A DNA stretch of 45,674 nucleotides from Ktedonobacteria bacterium (GCA_027459705.1 DAIDHM010000229.1:1-45674), one strand, 5' to 3'. Counted from the stretch's first letter, positions 24,468 through 32,428 are shown. The notes: generated from the sequence alone by a model not told the origin. Numbers and translations are program-made.

Positions 24468-25436
24468 GTGAGTTCTGATAGCCCGCGCATGGGCAGAGGT
24501 CTGGGAGCACTTTTTGGCAATGCGGCGGCAAGCGCCGCCCCACCTGCGCAGACCACCGATACGGATACCACCGCGTCGCTGGCGGATTCCGTCGCGCCCA
24601 GTCATACCCTGATGGTAGCGATTGATGCCATCGAGCCGAATCCACGCCAACCACGCCAGCAATTGCCAGCCGCTTCGCTGGATTCCTTGGCCAGGTCATT
24701 GCGCGAACACGGTGTCATTCAGCCGCTGATTGTTGTGCTGCGTCCCGGCGCTGGGAATGAACAAGGGCCGCGCTATCAATTGATTGCTGGGCATCGCCGC
24801 TGGGAAGCCGCCAAGCTGGCGGGAATCAAGACAGTCCCCGTCGTCGTCAAGCATGCCACGCCCCAGCAGATGCTAGAAATGGCACTGGTCGAGAATATTC
24901 AACGCGAAGATCTCAATCCGATTGAGATGGCGCGAGCCTATCAGATGCTGGTCGAAGAATATAATCTGACGCAGGAAGAAGTCGCGCGCCGGGTGGGCTA
25001 TGAGCGAGCTACGGTGACGAATACCCTGAAGCTACTGACCCTGGACGAAGAAGTCCAGAAAGTCTTGATGCAGGGCCTGGATGGCTTCACCGCTGGCCAC
25101 GCGAAGGCGCTGGTCGGACTGGAACCTGAGCAGCAGATCAAGTTGATGCAGCAGATCATCGCGCAAAACATGAGTGTACGTGCCGCCGAAGAGGCCGCCA
25201 AAAGCCTCAAGGAGGCGACGATCCGTCTTGCCAGCGATCGCCGCGGAGGCCGCTATGGATCGATGGAAGTGCAGCGTCTCGAAGAAGCGTTCACCCGCGC
25301 AATTGCCTTCAAGGTCTCCATCAAACGCAATGCGCAGGGGCGTGGCGCCGTGACCATCCACTTCAACAGTGAAGATGAGCTGAACCAACTCTATGAGATG
25401 CTCGTCGCACACACATCGGGCGAAGAAGAGTTTTGA
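24468..25436 (+). CDS. parB: Chromosome-partitioning protein ParB (Spo0J)
   Basis: A 322-residue ParB, the CTP-dependent DNA clamp that loads at parS. Its parts are: an N-terminal ParA-stimulating tail (MGRGLGALFG), the CTPase domain with IEPNPRQPRQQ, YQLIAGHRRWEAAKLAG and ENIQREDLNPIE, the HTH that reads parS (TQEEVARRVGYERATVTNTLKLL), and a C-terminal dimer domain (SDRRGGRYGSMEVQRLEE onwards). The start is GTG with AGGAGG just upstream. I could not find a canonical parS in this window. Confidence 0.95.
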   Translation: MSSDSPRMGRGLGALFGNAAASAAPPAQTTDTDTTASLADSVAPSHTLMVAIDAIEPNPRQPRQQLPAASLDSLARSLREHGVIQPLIVVLRPGAGNEQGPRYQLIAGHRRWEAAKLAGIKTVPVVVKHATPQQMLEMALVENIQREDLNPIEMARAYQMLVEEYNLTQEEVARRVGYERATVTNTLKLLTLDEEVQKVLMQGLDGFTAGHAKALVGLEPEQQIKLMQQIIAQNMSVRAAEEAAKSLKEATIRLASDRRGGRYGSMEVQRLEEAFTRAIAFKVSIKRNAQGRGAVTIHFNSEDELNQLYEMLVAHTSGEEEF

Positions 25437-25451
25437 ACCTCCATCCCCCGA

Positions 25452-25488
25452 CCCGGGCGACGGGTGATCCTCCCAACCGTCGCCTGGG
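25452..25488 (+). terminator. Hairpin after parB
   Basis: CCCGGGCGACGG (25452-25463) pairs with CCGTCGCCTGGG (25477-25488), 12 bp with one G-U, 15 nt after the parB stop. There is no T-tract, so termination may need Rho or the hairpin may protect the 3' end. Confidence 0.5.
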
Positions 25489-25603
25489 CTCAGCACCTTA
25501 TGGCGATTATTCCTGTAGCGCCCCACCCGCGCGACGCGCTATACTTCTTGAAGGCTGGGAACCCGCTGGAGCGCGCTACGCCAGTGGGGAGATGGAGGAT
25601 ACA

Positions 25604-26104
25604 ATGACAGTCGATTCGGGCGATTTTCGCCGTGTGCTCGGCCATTTCGCTACCGGTGTGACGGTGGTGACAACTCGCTTCGAAGAGCGACTCTACGGCT
25701 TCACCGCCAATGCCTTCATGTCCATCTCGCTCGATCCCCCTTTGATCGCTATCGCCGTGGGCAATGGCAACGCATCACGTGCCGCGATCGAGGGGAGCGG
25801 CGTCTTCTGCGTCAACTTGATGGCGCGCGACCAGATGGATCTCGTCCGCTGTTTCGCGACCAACGGACCCGAAAAATATGAACACTTCTGCGCCGCCAAT
25901 CACCATACCGCGATGACTGGTGCTCCCATTATCGAGGGGTCGCTGGGTTGGATAGATTGCCGCGTGAGCGCAACCTACCCTGGTGGTGATCATCAGATTG
26001 TCCTAGGTGAGGTCCAGGCGTTGGAGAGTGGCGTCGGGCAACCTCTGATCTACTACAGGGCGCGATATGTCTTGAATCCGCGCAAGATCCCGTCGGGATC
26101 ATGA
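25604..26104 (+). CDS. Flavin reductase family protein
   Basis: A 166-residue FMN-binding split-barrel protein of the flavin reductase-like family. Characteristic blocks are FRRVLGHFATGVTVVTT (8-24), GFTANAFMSISLDPPLIAIAV, GVFCVNLMARDQ, and the closing GDHQIVLGEVQALE and PLIYYRARY. These proteins reduce flavin for a partner monooxygenase or act as FMN-dependent oxidoreductases; no monooxygenase is nearby. The start is the ATG at 25604, with GGAGG 5 nt upstream; the ATG at 25592 is too close to its GGGGAG. Its stop overlaps the start of the glycosylase gene by 4 bp (ATGA), so the two are translationally coupled. Confidence 0.85.
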   Translation: MTVDSGDFRRVLGHFATGVTVVTTRFEERLYGFTANAFMSISLDPPLIAIAVGNGNASRAAIEGSGVFCVNLMARDQMDLVRCFATNGPEKYEHFCAANHHTAMTGAPIIEGSLGWIDCRVSATYPGGDHQIVLGEVQALESGVGQPLIYYRARYVLNPRKIPSGS

Positions 26105-26727
26105 CCAATCCTTCTGAAGCGCAACGCGTGGAACGCCTGTCGGCTTTGTCGCGCCAGGTAAGCGCCTGCCGTCGCTGTGTCGACGCGGGCTACATCCCTA
26201 CTGCCGATCCGGTAGGAGGTGCGCGTGGGCGTGTGTCTGATCGCCTCATGCTCATTGGCCAGGCACCCGGCCGGCTCTCGGTGGCTCGCGGCATGCCTTT
26301 TGGTGGCCCCGGTGGGGAAGTCCTGGACGATTGGTTGACGCGCGCCGGTTACCCGCCCAATTTCCTACGAACGGGGGTCTACCTCACCGCGCTCACGCGC
26401 TGTTTTCCCGGCAAAGTATCCGGAGGGAAGGGCGACAGAGCGCCCTCTGCTGCTGAGATGGCGCTCTGTCGCCCCTATCTGGACGCCGAGCTTGCCCTGG
26501 TGGACCCGGAGTTGATTGTGCTCGTTGGTGGCCTTGCGATCCGTGTGATGCTCGGCACAGGCCCCCTGGAACACTGGGTAGGTCAGATGGTGGAACAATC
26601 TGGTCGACACTGGCTTCCGCTACCACATCCCTCAGGGGTCAGCCGCTGGCTGAACGCGCCCGCACATCGCCTGCTGGTAGATCGTGCCCTCGATCAACTG
26701 GCCAAATGGCGCGAGGAGCGCCAATAA
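26101..26727 (+). CDS. Uracil-DNA glycosylase superfamily protein
   Basis: A 208-residue member of the uracil-DNA glycosylase superfamily, which removes uracil or other deaminated bases from DNA. Motif 1 is LIGQAPGRLSVARGMPF, followed by GGPGGEVLDDWL; the middle has YLTALTRCFPGKV; motif 2 is LPHPSGVSRWLN, with the His-Pro-Ser of the family. Two N-terminal cysteines (CRRC, about 21-24) recall the Fe-S sites of family 4/5 enzymes, but the full set of four is not obvious. Its ATG overlaps the flavin reductase stop. Assignment to a numbered UDG family is not safe from sequence alone. Confidence 0.82.
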   Translation: MTNPSEAQRVERLSALSRQVSACRRCVDAGYIPTADPVGGARGRVSDRLMLIGQAPGRLSVARGMPFGGPGGEVLDDWLTRAGYPPNFLRTGVYLTALTRCFPGKVSGGKGDRAPSAAEMALCRPYLDAELALVDPELIVLVGGLAIRVMLGTGPLEHWVGQMVEQSGRHWLPLPHPSGVSRWLNAPAHRLLVDRALDQLAKWREERQ

Positions 26728-26737
26728 GCGCTCCTCG
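26712..26737 (+). terminator. Hairpin spanning the glycosylase stop codon
   Basis: CGAGGAGCGC (26712-26721) pairs perfectly with GCGCTCCTCG (26728-26737), with the TAA stop in the 6-nt loop. It lies between convergent genes and could act in both directions. It lacks a T-tract. Confidence 0.5.
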
Positions 26738-26793
26738 GCCCACACTGCCTTCTGACCTTTCGCTCGTCGATGTGACGCGAGATTCCCCAGCTA

Positions 26794-28641
26794 CTACACA
26801 GCTCGAGGAGCGCCGCAGATGGCACAGTAGGTCGCATTTGGCGCCATGACATGGCCATTGACGCAGACGGTGGAGGGTGGCAGAGCCGCAGGAGACGATG
26901 GTGAAAGGATCGTACCAGAATCTGGCGGCCATTCACCACGTCGGTTCTCTAACGGGGTTGATGGCGGCGCGGCGGGGGGCCATGGTGCGCTCGAGGCTGA
27001 TGGGGTAGGCGGCGCGGCACCCCAACTGGAGCCATCCGCTATGAAAGGTGGCGGCGCGATCGGTGACCAGGCCTGATAGCGAGGCATCTCGCTCCCCGGA
27101 GCGCCGCCGTTGGCCAGCGGGTCAGGATTCGGACGGCTCATCGTGCCTGCAGAAACCGGTCGCGGCGCGGTATTGCCGTTATTCTCTGGCGGCCGCGGTG
27201 GCGGCGACGCATACATCGGCGCATAGCCCGGCATGGGCATCGGTGGCGCATATGCTGGCATGGGTGGTATCGCTGTCTCAGTGGCGCGCTGGCGGCGGCG
27301 GTTGCGCCGTCGGCGGCCCATGCCGACGACAACAATCAACAAGACCAACAACAAAACCAGGATACCTGCCACCAGGATCAGAAGTTGCTGGGGGGTAATC
27401 TGCACGAAGAAGCTCGTTGACGATCCGCTTGACGCACTTGATCCGTTCGTGGTTTCGGTACTCGCTTGTTGACGCGCATAGTTCAAATAGGGTTGTGCCG
27501 CGTTGAATTCTGGATAGGCCGTTGCCAGAGCTTGCAACTCAGTCGTCGCAGTATGCCAGTGATGTGGTGCGGTACTGGCATAATCCATCATCGCCTGCTG
27601 CCATAGGGTCTGGAAGCGGCCCGGAGTCAGATTCAAGTTCAATTGCGCGACCAGCGGCTGCACACTCTCCGAGGCCTGCAGAAACCGTGTCGACCCAAAG
27701 TCTGAGAGGCTGAAACTGACCACCCCGACAATCTGCCCCTGCGCATTGATTGCCGGACCGCCACTATCGCCATGTTCGACATTGCCCGCGACCTCGATCA
27801 AGCTGCCGCCGCCGCTATCTGAATTATGTTTGAGGGCGCTCACGGTCAGAGGATCGATCGATTCCGTCAACAGATCGTTGGGGTTGGAACTGACGTCAGC
27901 ACTGCCCGGAAACCCCAGCATGGTTAACGAGTCCGTCGGAGCAACATTGGCGCTGATGCCCAGGGGCAGGGATGGTGTGTCAGAGAGTGCGATCCGCACG
28001 ATAGCGAGATCATTGACGTTATAAGAGCTTTCCGCCCGTACCTGTAATGGATAATTTTTGATCGACTGAATGGAATTTTGCGAATAACTGCCAACATAAT
28101 CAGTCGGCAACCAGACAATGCTCTGCGGCGCGGAAGCGACGACATTGACCTGGTCGAGATGCTCGGAAAAATAATCGATAGTTTGTTGTACCGTCAAAAA
28201 GCTTGTGTTCAGGACTTTTGCGCATTTCGACTGCAAATCATCATGCAATGACTGCGCCTCGAGTTGAATCGCTCCGATCTTCAAAACATCGGTGGGCGCG
28301 TTGATGACATGGTCAGCAGTGAGGATATCGCCCTGAGAAGAGATAAAAGCGCCGGAACCGGTAAATGCCAATTGATCATTGATTGTCGAGGTCACACCCG
28401 GACAAAGTTGAGTGACCATCTCGATAGAGTAGACAGTGAGAATTCGCACGACCGCGGGTCGCGCGATATCGACTTGAAGGATCGTGGGGTTAGAGGTGTC
28501 TCCCCCTGGGTGTTGTGCGGCCCGCGCGGGTACGGGGAAGGCGAACCAGCATAGACAGAGAATCGCGACAATTCCGGGCAGTGCGAAAAATCCACGCTTA
28601 AGCGTGCGTGGGTGAGATCGGGGTATGCGCTGGGAGATCAT
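26794..28641 (-). CDS. Membrane-anchored trypsin-like serine protease with cytosolic zinc ribbon
   Basis: A 615-residue protein. It has an N-terminal signal or anchor helix (about 17-41), an extracytosolic trypsin-like domain with the catalytic triad His111 (TADHVI), Asp211 (NVNDLAIVRI) and Ser293 (EHGDSGGPAI), a helical spacer (about 335-395), a single transmembrane helix (about 416-440), a basic stop-transfer stretch (GRRRRNRRR), a Pro/Ala/Met-rich tail of some 130 residues, and a C-terminal zinc ribbon (CVNGH with CAICG). There is no PDZ domain, unlike HtrA/DegP. The layout suggests a protease whose outer activity is linked to a cytosolic interaction module. The start at 28641 has AGAGGA 9 nt upstream. 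Confidence 0.85.
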   Translation of the reverse strand: MISQRIPRSHPRTLKRGFFALPGIVAILCLCWFAFPVPARAAQHPGGDTSNPTILQVDIARPAVVRILTVYSIEMVTQLCPGVTSTINDQLAFTGSGAFISSQGDILTADHVINAPTDVLKIGAIQLEAQSLHDDLQSKCAKVLNTSFLTVQQTIDYFSEHLDQVNVVASAPQSIVWLPTDYVGSYSQNSIQSIKNYPLQVRAESSYNVNDLAIVRIALSDTPSLPLGISANVAPTDSLTMLGFPGSADVSSNPNDLLTESIDPLTVSALKHNSDSGGGSLIEVAGNVEHGDSGGPAINAQGQIVGVVSFSLSDFGSTRFLQASESVQPLVAQLNLNLTPGRFQTLWQQAMMDYASTAPHHWHTATTELQALATAYPEFNAAQPYLNYARQQASTETTNGSSASSGSSTSFFVQITPQQLLILVAGILVLLLVLLIVVVGMGRRRRNRRRQRATETAIPPMPAYAPPMPMPGYAPMYASPPPRPPENNGNTAPRPVSAGTMSRPNPDPLANGGAPGSEMPRYQAWSPIAPPPFIADGSSWGAAPPTPSASSAPWPPAAPPSTPLENRRGEWPPDSGTILSPSSPAALPPSTVCVNGHVMAPNATYCAICGAPRAV

Positions 28642-28731
28642 TCGATTACATCCTCTTCCGCCATCCGAGCCAAAATGATAGAGCAGCAAGTCAGGTGAGG
28701 GTCACGTAGGTCGTTCTGCTCGTTCTTTGCT

Positions 28732-28760
28732 ACTATAACGTGAAGCGGTCGGTTCCGCAA
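28732..28760 (-). promoter_or_regulatory. Promoter of the membrane protease gene
   Basis: On the minus strand TTGCGG (28760-28755), a 17-nt spacer and TATAGT (28737-28732). Transcription would start near 28725, about 85 nt before the ATG. Confidence 0.55.
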
Positions 28761-28917
28761 GCCAAAAAGCATTTTTCCAGGTTGCGCGACCATATCAACA
28801 CGCCCGATCAGTCTCACACTGTTATTTCTTCGGCAAACAAGACTCTATTCGGCAGTCCATCCTGGCGAGAGCAGTGCAACATCAGCCCACGACATGCTCA
28901 GGCGCAGTGGCTGATGC
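28761..28917. other. Short intergenic stretch, no gene recognised
   Basis: This lies between the protease promoter and the terminator of the small membrane protein gene. A 63-codon plus-strand frame here (28740-28931) lacks a ribosome site and protein-like composition and is not considered a gene. Confidence 0.4.
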
Positions 28918-28963
28918 AAAAAAATCAGTGAGCGGACCATCCTCGTATAGATGGTCCGCTCAC
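28918..28963 (-). terminator. Rho-independent terminator of the small membrane protein gene
   Basis: GTGAGCGGACCATC and GATGGTCCGCTCAC (28928-28941 and 28950-28963) form a perfect 14-bp stem with an 8-nt loop. On the minus strand it is followed by TGA and seven T residues (28924-28918). It lies 16 nt after the stop of the gene at 28979-29323. Confidence 0.92.
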
Positions 28964-28978
28964 GTACGTTGAACAGGC

Positions 28979-29323
28979 TCAATGGGCTGATGGGAGGGTC
29001 GGATTATTGCGACCAGGGAGCTGGGCACTGGGGGCCGCATTGGCAGATTGAGACAGGATGGTGTTGCGCTGCTGCTCCAGCCGCGTAATACGCGCCAGAA
29101 AGACTGCCATATTGGCGGCGAGCAAGCCGAAGAGTGTGAAGATGACGAGGTTTCCCTGGGGAGTATCAAAGAGCACCGGGAGGCCGAAGAGCGACGAATT
29201 CGGGTTATCGTAGAGTGATAGTGGGAACAGGATAACGCCAGCCATGATCAAGATGCCCGCAATCACGATCATGATAATTGTCGTCTGCAGGAAGCTGCGA
29301 TTGTTTTGCTCAAGCGCGTCCAT
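28979..29323 (-). CDS. Small two-helix membrane protein of unknown function
   Basis: A 114-residue protein with two hydrophobic helices (about residues 13-36 and 58-80), a short loop between them, then a basic helix (RITRLEQQRNTIL) and a Pro/Ala/Ser-rich tail. I recognise no family. It has its own promoter and a strong terminator, so it is probably a real monocistronic gene. AGAGGG lies 11 nt upstream of the ATG, a little far. Confidence 0.65.
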   Translation of the reverse strand: MDALEQNNRSFLQTTIIMIVIAGILIMAGVILFPLSLYDNPNSSLFGLPVLFDTPQGNLVIFTLFGLLAANMAVFLARITRLEQQRNTILSQSANAAPSAQLPGRNNPTLPSAH

Positions 29324-29382
29324 AGGTCAATTAACCCTCTCCAACCCGATCGCTGCGCGAATCGAGTGCAATGATTATTCTC

Positions 29383-29411
29383 ATGGTACACAGTCCGGAC
29401 GAGGCTGTCAA
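29383..29411 (-). promoter_or_regulatory. Promoter of the small membrane protein gene
   Basis: On the minus strand a perfect -35 TTGACA (29411-29406), a 17-nt spacer and TACCAT (29388-29383), about 60 nt upstream of the ATG. Confidence 0.6.
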
Positions 29412-29512
29412 TTATTCTGGTTCATTGTAAAGAAATTTTAACCCATAGCCCCACCAGCTACCGTGTCACCCCTGATCTCCGCCAGCGACCTGCTCACCGG
29501 CCACCGCTTCCC

Positions 29513-29878
29513 ATGCCATGCAGTGGATCTCAGCTTCGTCACTTCTCCTTGTGCGGGCTCGGCAGTCTCTTATCCCCCGGAGTGACTGCTGCGTACATCT
29601 ATGACTTCGGTACTTCGACGAATCTGTCGATTCGCTCGCTCAGCGCGCGACCGGGCATGGCGAAGAGCAATACCCCGACGCTGCTGGCAGGCAATGTCGC
29701 GCCAGCGATCCCCTGTGCCATCTGTGGGGAGCCTGCCACCCAGACGTGCACAGAATGCAACTATGAGGATAAGGGCTGGCTCTGCGACGAGCATACCAAA
29801 GCTCACGAGTGCGGAGCAGACATGTTTTTGCCTATCGTCAATTCGCCACGCACCGGCCATTGTGGCTATATCGGCTGA
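29513..29878 (+). pseudogene. 5'-truncated pRiA4b ORF-3-like gene remnant
   Basis: From about 29580 to the stop the frame reads like the C-terminal part of plasmid pRiA4b ORF-3 (MM3350-like) proteins: the strand AYIYDFGTSTNL, then the Cys-rich tail with CAICGEPATQTCTEC, WLCDEHTKAHECG and MFLPIVNSPRTGHCGYIG. The family's N-terminal domain is missing, and the roughly 25 residues before AYIYDFG do not resemble it. No promoter or ribosome site is evident. This looks like the surviving end of a gene broken by deletion; expression as a short zinc-binding protein cannot be excluded. Confidence 0.65.
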
Positions 29879-29887
29879 GTAGTCAAT

Positions 29888-30841
29888 TCAGTTCTTTCCA
29901 GCTCGCCAGGCGTCCAAGAAAGTCTGCAGGTCGGGAGGCAGAGGGCTCACGATATCCATTGGCACCCCGGTGATCGGATGGTTAAAGGCCAGGTGAGAAG
30001 CGTGCAGAAATTGGCGTGGCGGCATCGGCGGCTGTGGGCGGCCATAAACGCTGTCACCAACGACGGGATGATGCACCGCGGCACAGTGCACGCGGATCTG
30101 GTGGGTGCGGCCGGTGATGAGCTGCACCACCAACAGCGATCTCCCCCGGATCACCTCTGTGGTACGGTAGCGAGTCTGAGAGGGGCGGCCGCCCTGCGCC
30201 AGGATTGCCATACGCTGGCGGTGTCGTGGGTCACGCCCAATGGGGGCGTCGATCAGGCCGGCAGGTGGGTCCAAGCTGCCTTCGACAAGCGCAGTGTATT
30301 CTTTCAAGATGGTCCGATCGCGCATCATCTGGCCGAGCGCTACCATGGTGCGACTCATTCCCGGCGCAGCGGCATGGGCGTCATCCTTGGCGATCAGCAA
30401 CAATCCGGAGGTGTCGCGATCCAACCGATGCACGATGCCGGGGCGTTCGGTGGCCGCGGCCCCAAGATCGTCGGTGTATCCCAGCAAGGCATTGACGAGC
30501 GTCCCGTCACGATGTCCCGGCGCGGGATGGACGACCATCCCCGCGGGCTTATCAATCACGAGCAAAAACTGATCTTCGTAGACGATCGTGAGCGGGATCT
30601 GCTCCGCAACAGGCATTGAGGGCGCTGGTGGAGCGGCATCCACCGGCACGGACACTACATCACCCGCAACCAGCGTCCAGCCAGCTTTGGCGGGCTTGCC
30701 ATTGATGGTCACAATCTCAGCGGCGATCAACGCCTGAATGCGGGTACGTGAGATGGATGGCAAGCGCTGCACCACAAAGCGATCGAGCCGCATCCCTTCT
30801 TCGGATTCCGCGACAAGCAAGGTATCTACGGACATATTCAC
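29888..30841 (-). CDS. RluA/RluD-family ribosomal large-subunit pseudouridine synthase
   Basis: A 317-residue enzyme that isomerises uridines in 23S rRNA. It has an N-terminal S4 RNA-binding domain (about 17-65: MRLDRFVVQRLPSISRTRIQALI), then the catalytic domain with the motif HRLDRDTSGLLL, where Asp141 is the catalytic residue, plus KEYTALVEG and LITGRTHQIRVH. Its GTG start overlaps the lspA stop by 4 bp (GTGA), the classic lspA-rluD arrangement of many bacteria, so the two are co-translated. The assignment to RluD rather than another RluA member rests on the S4 domain and neighbourhood. Confidence 0.92.
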   Translation of the reverse strand: MNMSVDTLLVAESEEGMRLDRFVVQRLPSISRTRIQALIAAEIVTINGKPAKAGWTLVAGDVVSVPVDAAPPAPSMPVAEQIPLTIVYEDQFLLVIDKPAGMVVHPAPGHRDGTLVNALLGYTDDLGAAATERPGIVHRLDRDTSGLLLIAKDDAHAAAPGMSRTMVALGQMMRDRTILKEYTALVEGSLDPPAGLIDAPIGRDPRHRQRMAILAQGGRPSQTRYRTTEVIRGRSLLVVQLITGRTHQIRVHCAAVHHPVVGDSVYGRPQPPMPPRQFLHASHLAFNHPITGVPMDIVSPLPPDLQTFLDAWRAGKN

Positions 30842-31638
30842 CGGCGTTTACGTTTCTTGCTGCTCGCGCGTGATGCGGTTCGAGTGGCACTGGCACTGCC
30901 TGATCGGGCAACGGTGGTGTTGGTTTGGCTCGATCGTGCACTGGTCGATGTGGTCTCAATAGCGCGGCGAGGAGTGGAACTCGCTGTGACTTTGGCAGTG
31001 CCAGTATGCTGTGAGCGCATGAGGGACGGCGAACTATCCACATTTGGCGCTGCGGAGGCGCCAGCTGGTGACGTAACCTCAGAGATCGGCGTCTCACGCG
31101 GCATAAACCAGAAGATCAGGGCCAATGCGATGACCCCCAGGGAGATACACGCGTCGGCCAGATTGAAGACAGCAAAGTCGAAGTGGATGGCCGGGATCTG
31201 GAAATGAACGAAGTCCACGACGTACCCCAATCGTGGGCGATCCAGCAAATTATTGCTGAGCGCTCCCCCCAGGATCAGACCGAAGACGATCTTGAGCGCG
31301 GGAATCGCTCGCTCTCGCGTCGACCAGTACAACCAGCCGATGACGCCAAGTGCGATGAGGATCAACACCGCCAAAAGGACGGGTGAATGCGTAAAGGAAC
31401 TGAATGCCGCACCGGTATTCTGGACATATTCGAAGGTCACCAGATGGTCGATCACCGGCACGATATCGTAGCGGTGTGCGCCGTTGAAATGGGCGACGAC
31501 CAGGGCTTTCGTGATCTGATCGAGAATGATAACTCCCAGCGCGATGAGCACAACGATACCATGCCAGCGAAGCTGCTCCGCCGGATTGAGGGGAGCCATG
31601 CTCACCCGCTGGTCGCGAGGTTTTGTCATGAGTGACAT
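30838..31638 (-). CDS. lspA: Lipoprotein signal peptidase LspA with an unusual basic C-terminal tail
   Basis: A 266-residue LspA that removes signal peptides from prolipoproteins in the membrane. Four membrane helices and the family blocks are present: VQNTGAAFS, NNLLDRPRLGYVVDFVHF and FAVFNLADACIS, which hold the two catalytic aspartates. The family usually ends at about 160-180 residues; here about 85 extra residues rich in Ser, Thr, Ala and Arg follow, ending RASSKKRKRR. The start at 31638 has AGGA 9 nt upstream; other ATGs at 31677 and 31629 are possible. It is coupled to the downstream pseudouridine synthase gene. Confidence 0.93.
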   Translation of the reverse strand: MSLMTKPRDQRVSMAPLNPAEQLRWHGIVVLIALGVIILDQITKALVVAHFNGAHRYDIVPVIDHLVTFEYVQNTGAAFSSFTHSPVLLAVLILIALGVIGWLYWSTRERAIPALKIVFGLILGGALSNNLLDRPRLGYVVDFVHFQIPAIHFDFAVFNLADACISLGVIALALIFWFMPRETPISEVTSPAGASAAPNVDSSPSLMRSQHTGTAKVTASSTPRRAIETTSTSARSSQTNTTVARSGSASATRTASRASSKKRKRR

Positions 31639-31689
31639 GTCATCTATTCCTGACAGAGCGCCGCGTGGGAGATGCATACGTGTTTTCCC

Positions 31690-32067
31690 TTAATCATCGG
31701 TCGCGCTACGCTCATGTTTCTCCTGATCTTCCAGGCAATATTGCGCCTGAGGCATTGCCTCGAGTCGGCGCGGGTCGATAGGGCGCCCACAATCCAGACA
31801 AGTGCCATAGGTGCCATGGTCCAGCCGCGCCAGCGCTTCTTCCACCTGGGCGAGGGCATCGCGAGCCTGTAGAGTCAATGCCTCTTCACGATCGGTTTCA
31901 AAGATCTGATCGGCGTCGTCCACTCTGTCGCCGGTGTCAAGGTCATCTGACGTTGCAACATCGCGAGCAACCTCTCTATCGTCGTTTGCGGTTGACCGTA
32001 ATGTCTCCTGATATTCGCGGCGCATCTGTTCGAGACGTGCGCGGATCGCCAATACATCGAGATCCAT
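31690..32067 (-). CDS. DksA/TraR-type zinc-finger protein
   Basis: A 125-residue protein with a coiled-coil hairpin (about 5-80) and a C-terminal zinc-finger motif with Cys90, Cys93 (CLDCG) and Cys111 (QYCLEDQ). In DksA-type regulators four cysteines bind zinc; here the fourth position is Asp114. DksA binds RNA polymerase through the secondary channel and tunes rRNA and stress promoters; in other phyla such proteins (YocK-like) have less certain roles. The start at 32067 has AAAGGA 8 nt upstream; the longer frame is rejected. It ends 51 nt before the lspA start, so they may share a transcript. Confidence 0.85.
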   Translation of the reverse strand: MDLDVLAIRARLEQMRREYQETLRSTANDDREVARDVATSDDLDTGDRVDDADQIFETDREEALTLQARDALAQVEEALARLDHGTYGTCLDCGRPIDPRRLEAMPQAQYCLEDQEKHERSATDD

Positions 32068-32112
32068 CGCTTTCTTCCTTTCAAGGGGTGAACGCCGCAT
32101 CCCTCGCGGCAC

Positions 32113-32141
32113 ATTGTACGATATCTCTGCGTTTCTGCCTA
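32113..32141 (-). promoter_or_regulatory. Candidate promoter of the DksA-like gene
   Basis: On the minus strand TAGGCA (32141-32136), a 17-nt spacer and TACAAT (32118-32113), about 45 nt before the ATG. Confidence 0.4.
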
Positions 32142-32361
32142 TCCCTGAAGAGAGATCCAAGGATCGATTCACAGAGAGTATGTAGCATACCAGGAGGCAG
32201 ATGCAGTCTGTGTGCCAGCCCAGACGCATCTATGCACCGGCGCCAGGCTTATTCCTTTTGGAGAAACACTTGTTTCACTCCCATCTCACCTGCTATAACC
32301 TGAAAAGCGTTGAGCGTGCTCGTCGATACGCAATCTACCTCATCAGTTATTGATCGCATCC

Positions 32362-32373
32362 GCGAATATTCGC
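32362..32373. promoter_or_regulatory. Perfect 12-bp palindrome upstream of the Ni/Co permease promoter
   Basis: GCGAATATTCGC reads the same on both strands and lies 25 nt upstream of the -35 of the permease gene. A metal-responsive regulator is the natural suspect; the sequence is not the E. coli NikR box. Confidence 0.4.
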
Positions 32374-32398
32374 AATAGATAGTATTTGTATTTGCATC

Positions 32399-32428
32399 TT
32401 GATCGAGATAAGAAGACTCGTATACAAT
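32399..32428 (+). promoter_or_regulatory. Candidate promoter of the nickel/cobalt permease gene
   Basis: TTGATC (32399-32404), an 18-nt spacer and TACAAT (32423-32428); TATACA with a 16-nt spacer overlaps it. The downstream TGTACAT segment forms a further short palindrome. Confidence 0.5.

Noticed and set aside
28740-28931. 63-codon plus-strand ORF
   Set aside because: No ribosome site and it overlaps the protease promoter and a terminator on the other strand.
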